Source: JBQTIQ01 sp052387955
GTDB lineage: Bacteria > Actinomycetota > Acidimicrobiia > Acidimicrobiales > JACDCH01
Assembly (NCBI GenBank): GCA_052387955.1
Contig: JBQTIQ010000020.1
Span: 1 to 12,014, forward strand
DNA: 12,014 nt
Direction: 5' to 3'
Shown: piece by piece, positions 6,790 to 12,014 of the stretch
Layout: every line of letters starts with the position of its first letter
Position numbering within the stretch: the stretch's first letter is position 1
The notes under the pieces: model-generated
Seen by the model: the letters and a program-made list of their open reading frames with translations, nothing else
Database searches by the model: none
Told to the model about the DNA's origin: nothing
Program-made: the position numbers and the translations under genes

Positions 6790-7155
6790 ATGGACGCGGC
6801 TGACACCGCGGCGGCGGTGGTCGCCTGCGCCAGCGTCGTTGCTTTGGCCGTCATGGTCTGGGCGGCGGCTTCGCTGACGAGCGCGGTGAAGGTGTTGCGG
6901 GAGTCGGTCGAGCAGCTCCAGCGCGAGACGCTGCCGGTGGTGGCCGACCTGCGGGCGACCGTGGGCCACGCCAACGCCGAGCTCGAACGGGTCGACACCC
7001 TGATCGGCGCGGCCGAATCCGTCACCGCCACCGTCGAGGGCGCCTCCCGGCTCGCCTACAACGCCTTCGCCAACCCGGTCATCAAGGCCTTCGCCTTTGC
7101 CTCCGGTAGCGGGCGTGCGGCCCGGCGGCTGCGCCGACGCCGCCAAGCCCGGTAG
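6790..7155 (+). CDS. DUF948-like membrane-anchored coiled-coil protein
   Basis: This 121-residue protein has one N-terminal transmembrane segment (about residues 7-29, Ala/Val-rich), then a likely coiled coil (about 31-85) with the DUF948-style pattern LPVVADLRATVGHANAELER. It ends in NPVIKAFAFASG and a strongly basic tail (RRLRRRRQAR). This matches the DUF948 family, whose function is unknown; the bulk is expected on the cytoplasmic side or lining the membrane. The start has GGAGG at 6782-6786, three bases before the ATG. A DUF948 gene between rarA and alaS is a common actinobacterial arrangement. A TAATGT at 6748-6753 overlapping the rarA stop could be a promoter, but its -35 match is poor. 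Confidence 0.75.
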   Translation: MDAADTAAAVVACASVVALAVMVWAAASLTSAVKVLRESVEQLQRETLPVVADLRATVGHANAELERVDTLIGAAESVTATVEGASRLAYNAFANPVIKAFAFASGSGRAARRLRRRRQAR

Positions 7156-7171
7156 GGCCGGCCGGCCGGAC

Positions 7172-7405
7172 GTGTTCAAACGCCTCTTCTACCTCGTCGT
7201 CGGCGCCGGCTTCGGGTTCGGGATGTCCTTCTGGGCGATGCGCTCGATCCGTCAGACGATCAAGCGTTACTCGCCCGAACGGGTGTCATCGGGCGCCGCC
7301 GGCGCGGTCCGGGCCTTCGGGACCGACCTGCGAGCCGCGGTGGCCGAAGGCCGGGAGGCGATGCGGGAGAAGGAAGCCCAGCTCCGGAGCGCCCACCTGA
7401 ACTGA
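7172..7405 (+). CDS. Small membrane protein of unknown function (DUF6167-like)
   Basis: I choose the GTG at 7172, giving 77 residues, because the frame before it (an ATG at 7097) overlaps the DUF948 gene and reads as low-complexity Gly/Pro/Ala. From the GTG the protein is VFKRLFYLVVGAGFGFGMS, a single membrane segment of about 18 residues. A basic stretch RSIRQTIKRYSPERV follows, and then an amphipathic helix rich in Ala, Arg and Glu. This layout, directly downstream of a DUF948 gene and before alaS, is like the DUF6167 proteins of other actinobacteria. The resemblance is by layout and by the 'R-TP/SPE-V' junction rather than by a firm motif. No strong ribosome binding site is seen; the 16-base gap suggests cotranslation with the gene before it. 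Confidence 0.65.
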   Translation: MFKRLFYLVVGAGFGFGMSFWAMRSIRQTIKRYSPERVSSGAAGAVRAFGTDLRAAVAEGREAMREKEAQLRSAHLN

Positions 7406-7443
7406 GCGTTTGGTCCTCACTGCGCCCGTCGCCGGTCTGGGCG

Positions 7444-7468
7444 CGGCCACGCGCCGCCTGCGTGGTCG
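7444..7468 (+). terminator. Hairpin between the small membrane protein gene and alaS
   Basis: A 9-base-pair stem forms from CGGCCACGC (7444-7452) and GCGTGGTCG (7460-7468), with one G-T pair and a 7-base loop. It lies after the small membrane protein gene and before the alaS promoter box, a sensible place for termination. It lacks a T run, as do many actinobacterial hairpins, so its function is uncertain. Confidence 0.3.
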
Positions 7469-7493
7469 GGGGACGTCGGAGATGACGCGTCCG

Positions 7494-7499
7494 TACACT
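7494..7499 (+). promoter_or_regulatory. Possible -10 box (TACACT) of alaS-ruvX-mltG
   Basis: G-TACACT ends ten bases before the alaS ATG at 7510, and no Shine-Dalgarno sequence is present in the interval. It is the closest in the window to a consensus actinobacterial -10 element. No -35 element is obvious. Confidence 0.45.
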
Positions 7500-7509
7500 G
7501 TCGACGACT

Positions 7510-10089
7510 ATGGACAGCGACGGACTGCGACGGGCCTGGGACCGGTTCTTCGAGGAGCGACGGCATGTGATCGTGCCCTCGGCCGGGCTGATCCCCCATC
7601 ATCCGACGGCGCCGATGTTCACCAACTCGGGGATGATGCAGTTCGTCCCTTATTTCCTCGGGGAGGAGCCGGTCCCGTTCGACCCACCCCGGGCCGCTAG
7701 CACCCAGAAGTGCGTGCGGGCGGGGGGGAAGCACAACGACCTCGACGCCATCGGGCGCAGTCCCCGGCACATGTCGTTCTTCGAGATGCTGGGCAACTTC
7801 AGCTTCGGCGACTACTTCAAGGAAGAGGCCATCGGCTTCGCCTGGGACCTGCTCGTCGGTGACCTCGGCCTCGACGGCGACCGCCTGTGGTTCACCGTCC
7901 ACGTCGACGACGACCAGGCCGAGGAGATCTGGGCCGACTCGGTGGGCGTGCCCCGCTCGCGGATCCAGCGCTTCGACAAGGACAACTTCTGGGAGATGGG
8001 CGACGTGGGCCCGTGCGGCCCGTCGTCGGAGATCTTCTGGGACTACGGCGCCGAGCACGGCCCCGACGGGGGCCCCGCCAACCCCGAGGCCGAGAACCGC
8101 TTCGTCGAGATCTGGAACCTGGTCTTCACCCAGTACTTCCGCCGCCCCGACGGCGGCCTCGACAACCTCCCCCGTACCAACGTGGACACCGGCGCCGGCC
8201 TCGAACGGATGCTCACGGCCATCAACGGCACCCACACCGTGTACGACACCGACGTGCTGTCGGCGCTGGTGGCCACGGCCGAGTCGGTCACCGGCGTACG
8301 CCTCGGCGCCGGTGACGACCGGTCCGACGTCGCCCTGCGACTCCTCGCCGACCACGCCCGCACGATGACGTTCCTGGTCGGCGACGGCGTCGTCCCCTCC
8401 AACGAGGACCGGGGCTACGTGCTGCGGCGGATCATCCGCCGGGCGGTCCGCTTCGCCTACGTCCTCGGCGCCGAACGCGACGTCACCCGCCCCCTGGTGG
8501 CCCAGGTGGTCGAATCGATGGGGGCCGCCTACCCCGCGCTGGCCGTCAACCACGACCAGATCGCCGACGTCATCGGCCGCGAGGAGGACAAGTTCCGCCA
8601 GACCCTCAAACGGGGCGCGACGTTGCTCGACAACCGGCTGGCCGACCTCGCCGACGGCGCCACGTTGCCCGGCGACGTCGCCTTCGACCTCTACGAGACC
8701 CACGGCTTCCCGCTCGAGGTCACCCGTGAGATCACCGCCGAGCGCTCGATCGACGTCGATCTCGCCGGCTACGAGGCCGCCCTCCAGCGCGCCCAGCAGA
8801 TCTCGGGCGCCAAAGCCAGCCAGGCCGACCTGTACGAACACCTCGACGACTACCAGTCGGTGCTCGAGCGTTTCGGGCCGACCGACTTCGTGGGCCGCGA
8901 CGAGTTCGAGGCCAAGGCCACGGTGGTGGCGGCGGTGGGCGACGACCTCTTCCTCGACCGCTCGCCGTTCTACGCCGAGTCCGGCGGGCAGGTCGGCGAC
9001 ACCGGTTGGGTCACCAGCGACACCGGCCGGGCCGAGGTGCTCGACACCCGCTTCGCCCTCCCCGGCCTGCACCGCCACCAGGTGCGCGTCGTCGAGGGTG
9101 TCGTCGAGCCGGGCCAGGAGGTGCTGGCCGCCATCGACGTCGCTCGCCGCGACGCCATCCGTCGCAACCACACCGGCACCCACGTCCTGCACTGGGCGTT
9201 GCGCGAGGTGCTGGGCGAACACGTCAAACAGCAGGGCTCGCTGGTCGCCCCCGAGCGCCTGCGCTTCGACTTCAGCCACCACGAGGCGCTCACGCCGGCA
9301 CAGATCGTCGCCATCGAGGACATGGCCAACGCCGAGATCCTGGCCAACGACCCGGTCCACCACTTCGAGACGACCAAGGCCGAGGCCGAGCGTCTGGGCG
9401 CCATCGCCTTCTTCGGCGAGAAGTACGGCGAGGTGGTCAGGGTGCTCGAGGCCGGGAAGCGCTCGATCGAGCTGTGCGGAGGCACCCACGTCCGCGCCCT
9501 GGGCGACATCGGGCCGGTGAAGATCGTGAGCGAAGGCTCGATCGGCTCCAACGTGCGCCGCATCGAGGCCGTTACCGGCACCGGCCCGATCGACCGGCTG
9601 CGCCGGGAGGAAGCCCTTCTCACCGAAGTCGCCGAGATCCTCAACGTGCCGGTGCCCGATGTCGTGGACGGTGCCCGCAAACGCCTCGACGAGGTCCGGT
9701 CCCTGCGGGACGAGGTCAAGGGCCTACGGCGCCAGGCCGCCCTCGGGCGGGCATCGTCGCTGGCCGGCGACGCCGTCGACGGGGTGGTCGTCGCCCGGGT
9801 GGACGGCATCGACCGCGACGGCCTGCGCCAGCTGGCCCTGTCGGTACGCGACCAGCCCGGGATCCGGGCCGTCGTGCTCGGCGCCGCCCCGGAAGGCGGA
9901 GGCGCGGCGCTGGTGGCTGCCTCCGGCCCCGGGTCGGGCCTCGACGCCGGCGCCCTGGTCAGGGACGGCTTCAAGCTGATCGCCGGGGGCGGCAAGGCCA
10001 ACCCCGACCTGACCGTCGCCGGCGGCAAGGACCCCGATGGCATCGACGAGGCCCTGGCTCGCGCCCGCGTCGCGGCCGGGATTGCTTGA
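7510..10089 (+). CDS. alaS: Alanyl-tRNA synthetase
   Basis: This class II synthetase of 859 residues, near the usual bacterial length, attaches alanine to tRNA(Ala) and hydrolyses mischarged Ser- and Gly-tRNA(Ala). The catalytic core has MFTNSGMMQF, the conserved block FFEMLGNFSFGDYF (from residue 90), WNLVFTQYFR, and motif 3 in RTNVDTGAGLERM (222-234). The tRNA-recognition helices follow (~240-450). The editing domain carries all four zinc ligands: His554 and His558 in NHTGTHVLH, and Cys656 and His660 in CGGTHV. A coiled coil (~690-740) and the C-Ala domain with GGGKANPDLTVAGGKDPDG finish the protein. The 3' end overlaps the ruvX start, so alaS leads a three-gene unit. The ATG at 7510 is supported by the upstream TACACT box and the N-terminal family alignment. 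Confidence 0.97.
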   Translation: MDSDGLRRAWDRFFEERRHVIVPSAGLIPHHPTAPMFTNSGMMQFVPYFLGEEPVPFDPPRAASTQKCVRAGGKHNDLDAIGRSPRHMSFFEMLGNFSFGDYFKEEAIGFAWDLLVGDLGLDGDRLWFTVHVDDDQAEEIWADSVGVPRSRIQRFDKDNFWEMGDVGPCGPSSEIFWDYGAEHGPDGGPANPEAENRFVEIWNLVFTQYFRRPDGGLDNLPRTNVDTGAGLERMLTAINGTHTVYDTDVLSALVATAESVTGVRLGAGDDRSDVALRLLADHARTMTFLVGDGVVPSNEDRGYVLRRIIRRAVRFAYVLGAERDVTRPLVAQVVESMGAAYPALAVNHDQIADVIGREEDKFRQTLKRGATLLDNRLADLADGATLPGDVAFDLYETHGFPLEVTREITAERSIDVDLAGYEAALQRAQQISGAKASQADLYEHLDDYQSVLERFGPTDFVGRDEFEAKATVVAAVGDDLFLDRSPFYAESGGQVGDTGWVTSDTGRAEVLDTRFALPGLHRHQVRVVEGVVEPGQEVLAAIDVARRDAIRRNHTGTHVLHWALREVLGEHVKQQGSLVAPERLRFDFSHHEALTPAQIVAIEDMANAEILANDPVHHFETTKAEAERLGAIAFFGEKYGEVVRVLEAGKRSIELCGGTHVRALGDIGPVKIVSEGSIGSNVRRIEAVTGTGPIDRLRREEALLTEVAEILNVPVPDVVDGARKRLDEVRSLRDEVKGLRRQAALGRASSLAGDAVDGVVVARVDGIDRDGLRQLALSVRDQPGIRAVVLGAAPEGGGAALVAASGPGSGLDAGALVRDGFKLIAGGGKANPDLTVAGGKDPDGIDEALARARVAAGIA

Positions 10090-10529
10090 GGGCACTGGGC
10101 GTCGATCTCGGGTCGCGCCGCATCGGTATCGCCGTCAGCGACGGCGGTGGCCGGGTGGCGACGCCGCTCGCCACCGTCGAGCGCAAGGGCCGCGACCTGG
10201 CTGGCGTCCACCGGGTGCTGGCCGAACTGGTGGCCGAATGGGAAGCCGAGATCGTCGTCGTCGGCCTGCCCCTGTCGCTCGACGGCACCGTCGGCCCCGC
10301 GGCCCGGGCGGTACTGGACGAGGTGGACGAACTGGCGCGGGCGGTGGCCGTCGACGTCGTGACCCACGACGAGCGGCTCAGCACCGTGACCGCCCACGAA
10401 CGGCTGCAGGCGGCCGGCGTCGCCGGCCGGGACCGGCGACGGCTCGTCGACCGGTCGGCGGCCGCGGTGTTCCTGCAGTCGTGGTTGGACGGTCGCCGCC
10501 CCAGCGGCGATGCTGGTACGCCCGCTTGA
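10086..10529 (+). CDS. ruvX: RuvX/YqgF family RNase H-fold protein
   Basis: This 147-residue cytoplasmic protein is the YqgF/RuvX family member, known as a putative Holliday junction resolvase. In E. coli it is linked to pre-16S rRNA 5' processing, so both roles are possible. The RNase H-like signature is intact: GVDLGSRRIGIAVSD with catalytic Asp7, VVVGLPLSLDGTVGP, DERLSTVTAHERL, and the last acidic block LVDRSAAAVFLQSWL. The only start that preserves the first strand is the TTG at 10086, which overlaps the alaS stop as TTGA. No independent ribosome binding site is needed if translation is coupled. The family is nearly always this size. Its position between alaS and mltG is the standard actinobacterial order. 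Confidence 0.93.
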   Translation: MRALGVDLGSRRIGIAVSDGGGRVATPLATVERKGRDLAGVHRVLAELVAEWEAEIVVVGLPLSLDGTVGPAARAVLDEVDELARAVAVDVVTHDERLSTVTAHERLQAAGVAGRDRRRLVDRSAAAVFLQSWLDGRRPSGDAGTPA

Positions 10530-11683
10530 TGGAACCGCCCGCCCCCGACCTCCGCCCCTCGTCACCGAGCACCCCATCGCCGGGTGCCGCTCCCCAGCCC
10601 CCTCGGCGCGACGAAGACTACGAGGTGCTACGGGCCCCCATGTCGGGCGGAGGCAAGGCCGGTGTGGTGGTGATCGGTGTCCTTGTCGTCATCGTGCTCA
10701 TCGGCGGCGGCTTCGCCTTCTGGGTCAACCAGCAGATCCACCCCGGCGGCGCCGCCGGCTCCGAGGTCGTCCTGGACGTCGCGTCGGGCACCACCGTGAG
10801 CGGGGTGGCCGCCCTGCTCGAAGACCGCGACGTCGTCACCCGGGCCGACGTGTTCCGCTGGTACGCCAAGCGCAAGGGCCTCGGCTCGGTGCAGGCGGGC
10901 AGCTACAACCTGCGGACCAACTCCGACATGGGCGACGTCGTCGGCGCTCTCAAGGCCGGGCCGGCACCGCCGCCGAGCCGGCGCTTCACCGTGACCCCCG
11001 GCCTCAAGCTCGTGCAGATCCCCAACCAGGTGGTGGCCGAAGTCGGCGCCTTCTCCGTCGACGCCTTCTCCGGCCTGGTTACGGCGAACCAGGTGCGGTC
11101 CCAGTTCCAGCCCCCGGACGCCGATCTCGAGGGGTTCCTCATGCCCGACACCTACGAGATCGCCCAGGGCGCCGGGGAGGAAGCCGCCCTGCAGGCGATG
11201 GTGGCCCAGTTCGACAAGGTCGCCGCCGAGGTCGGTCTCGGCGACGCCGAGGCCCAGGTCGGGTACTCGCCCTACGAGGTGCTGATCGTGGCCTCGCTCG
11301 TCGAACGAGAGGCCAAGGTCGACGACGACCGCTCCAAGGTCGCCCGGGTCATCTACAACCGCCTCGATTCGGGCATCCCCCTCGGGGTCGACGCCACCCT
11401 CTGCTACCTCGAGCCGGTCCCGTGCTCGCTGACCCAGAGCGAGCTCGACACCGACGGCCCCTACAACACCCGCACACGGGCCGGTCTCATCCCGACCCCG
11501 ATCAGCAACGTGAGCCGGGCCTCGCTCGAGGCCGCCCTCGACCCAGCCGACGGGGACTGGACGTTCTACGTGCTCGACCCCGACGTCGACCCGAACGGCA
11601 ACGTGCACCTCTTCACCGACAGCGCCGGCGAGTTCGAGGCCGCCAAGTCCCGCTGTCGCGCTGCCGGCTTCGGCTGCGGCTAG
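10529..11683 (+). CDS. mltG: Endolytic murein transglycosylase MltG
   Basis: MltG (YceG family) is a membrane-anchored lytic transglycosylase that cleaves nascent glycan strands and so sets their length. The 384-residue product has a proline-rich cytoplasmic N-terminus (1-40), one membrane segment at about 44-66, and then the extracytoplasmic part. That part has a LysM-like lead (SGTTVSGVAALLEDRDVV), FLMPDTYEI, the catalytic block ASLVEREA with Glu259 (Glu218 in E. coli), VARVIYNRLDSGIPLGVDAT, and the closing SPYN-type region GPYNTRTRAGLIPTPISN. Its start codon shares one base with the ruvX stop (TGATG), so it is coupled. Cys292, Cys299, Cys376 and Cys383 form two CX6C pairs in the exported domain, not a general feature of the family as I know it. 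The stop at 11681-11683 is followed by a structured spacer. Confidence 0.93.
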   Translation: MEPPAPDLRPSSPSTPSPGAAPQPPRRDEDYEVLRAPMSGGGKAGVVVIGVLVVIVLIGGGFAFWVNQQIHPGGAAGSEVVLDVASGTTVSGVAALLEDRDVVTRADVFRWYAKRKGLGSVQAGSYNLRTNSDMGDVVGALKAGPAPPPSRRFTVTPGLKLVQIPNQVVAEVGAFSVDAFSGLVTANQVRSQFQPPDADLEGFLMPDTYEIAQGAGEEAALQAMVAQFDKVAAEVGLGDAEAQVGYSPYEVLIVASLVEREAKVDDDRSKVARVIYNRLDSGIPLGVDATLCYLEPVPCSLTQSELDTDGPYNTRTRAGLIPTPISNVSRASLEAALDPADGDWTFYVLDPDVDPNGNVHLFTDSAGEFEAAKSRCRAAGFGCG

Positions 11684-11768
11684 TGAGTTTCGCCTTCACT
11701 GCGCTCGCTTCGCTCGCTCCGTTCTGGCGAGTTCGATTGCGCCTGCCTGCGGCGGGCCCGATGCCTCC

Positions 11769-11785
11769 GGGCGGCGAAGCCGCCC
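11769..11785 (+). terminator. Strong hairpin after mltG, first of two
   Basis: GGGCGGC (11769-11775) pairs perfectly with GCCGCCC (11779-11785) over a GAA triloop. A 7-pair all-GC stem downstream of mltG could end or protect the alaS-ruvX-mltG transcript. There is no T run. Confidence 0.45.
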
Positions 11786-11799
11786 TACGGCGGATATGC

Positions 11800-11820
11800 G
11801 GGGGTGCCCCCCGCACCCCC
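11800..11820 (+). terminator. Strong hairpin after mltG, second of two
   Basis: GGGGGTGC (11800-11807) pairs perfectly with GCACCCCC (11813-11820) over a five-C loop. It follows the first hairpin by 14 bases. Two tandem hairpins fit a bidirectional or tandem terminator of the T-less actinobacterial type, or a repeat module. Confidence 0.45.
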
Positions 11821-11870
11821 TGCGGCTGCGCCGTACAGGACGCCGGCCGGCGGCCCGCCGTCTTCGGGCT

Positions 11871-11876
11871 AGGAGG
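11871..11876 (+). promoter_or_regulatory. Ribosome binding site AGGAGG
   Basis: AGGAGG lies seven bases before the GTG at 11884. It decides that start over the in-frame GTG at 11890, which would be 13 bases away. Confidence 0.8.
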
Positions 11877-11883
11877 AACTCGA

Positions 11884-12014
11884 GTGGACGTGAGCGCGTA
11901 CATCCTGATCCAGACCGAAGTGGGCACGGCGGCGTTCGTGGCCGAGGAGGTCGGCAACATCGACGGCGTGGTCACCGCCGACGACGTGACCGGGCCCTAC
12001 GACGTCATCGCTCG
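11884..12014 (+). CDS. Stand-alone Lrp/AsnC ligand-binding (RAM) domain protein, 5' part
   Basis: The first 43 codons, starting at GTG, read VDVSAYILIQTEVGTAAFV and then AEEVGNIDGVVTADDVTG and PYDVIA; the gene continues beyond the window. 'AYILI-T--G' followed by 'I-GV--A--VTG-YDVI' is the pattern of the alpha-beta ligand-binding domain of Lrp/AsnC regulators. The usual N-terminal helix-turn-helix is absent, so this is the short free-standing form of about 75-80 residues. Such proteins assemble into rings and may bind amino acids, but their roles are largely unknown. It is separated from mltG by 200 bases with two hairpins and has its own strong ribosome binding site, so it probably starts a new transcription unit. 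Confidence 0.85.
   Translation, partial: MDVSAYILIQTEVGTAAFVAEEVGNIDGVVTADDVTGPYDVIA

Larger units (their letters stand above)
11684..11870. repeat. Structured intergenic region, possible interspersed repeat
   Basis: No gene is supported here. The region begins with a 9-base tandem repeat, CGCTCGCTT (11702-11710) and CGCTCGCTC (11711-11719), and continues through a series of hairpins to about 11838. Compact palindromic modules of this kind between genes look like an interspersed repeat rather than ordinary spacer. Copy number cannot be judged from one window. Confidence 0.4.

Noticed and set aside
5332..7179. Long open frame of 615 codons on the minus strand opposite rarA
   Set aside because: It has the same antisense artefact composition and spans rarA plus the next gene.
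7417..9489. Long open frame of 690 codons on the minus strand opposite alaS
   Set aside because: It is a mirror of alaS codons without recognisable domains and with no start signal. The + strand encodes a complete AlaRS.
8970..10577. Minus-strand frame of 535 codons across the alaS end, ruvX and the mltG start
   Set aside because: It crosses three well-supported genes and consists of Ser/Arg/Pro/Thr-rich low complexity typical of a shadow frame.
11684..11880. Possible CRISPR or attachment site in the spacer after mltG
   Set aside because: There is only one 9-base tandem repeat without regular spacers, and no tRNA or integrase nearby.
1..12014. tRNA or rRNA genes associated with the synthetase genes
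   Set aside because: I found no cloverleaf with a GTTCGA-type T arm and matching acceptor stem. The single 'GTTCGA' near 11730 has no partner stems around it.

Overview
The window reads as a chromosomal segment of a high-GC actinobacterium. Order Acidimicrobiales or a near relative is my best inference, based on codon use with G or C at nearly every third position, the gene order hisS-aspS-rarA-alaS-ruvX-mltG, and TANNNT boxes set directly in front of start codons. The taxonomy is not proven by anything in the window. All intact genes are on the + strand.

Bases 1-1340 are an accessory scar. The left edge carries the start of an ISAzo13-like transposase on the minus strand. It abuts an unrecognised lipoprotein-like gene (144-809) of visibly lower GC. 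The signal peptide of that gene can be read upstream of its first ATG, but no start codon remains, as if the insertion sequence had removed the 5' end. After it comes a decayed IS982-family transposase fragment (896-1172) in three reading frames, with an ACG where the start codon should be. Then about 180 bases hold no recognisable gene.

Bases 1342-5335 hold translation and folding genes. They are an FKBP-type prolyl isomerase, histidyl-tRNA synthetase (hisS), and aspartyl-tRNA synthetase (aspS) coupled to hisS by a 4-base overlap. The aspS product has the His/Gly pair expected of a non-discriminating enzyme, which would imply an indirect GatCAB route to Asn-tRNA(Asn). A small DUF4259-type gene follows.

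Bases 5341-7405 hold rarA (AAA+ ATPase of stalled replication forks) and two small membrane-anchored proteins, one DUF948-like and one short basic protein. This pair commonly sits between rarA and alaS in actinobacteria.

Bases 7494-11683 form a tight operon: alaS, then ruvX (TTG start overlapping the alaS stop), then mltG (ATG overlapping the ruvX stop). It joins alanyl-tRNA synthesis, a YqgF/RuvX nuclease-fold protein and the lytic transglycosylase that ends glycan strands. A structured, repeat-like intergenic region with two strong hairpins follows mltG. The window ends inside a stand-alone Lrp/AsnC ligand-binding-domain gene that has a good ribosome binding site.

I do not see a new defence or biosynthetic system. 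The items most worth following are the IS-truncated lipoprotein, the recurring G-TANNNT box 9-10 bases before ATG, the non-discriminating AspRS signature, the cysteine pairs of MltG, and the structured repeat after mltG.
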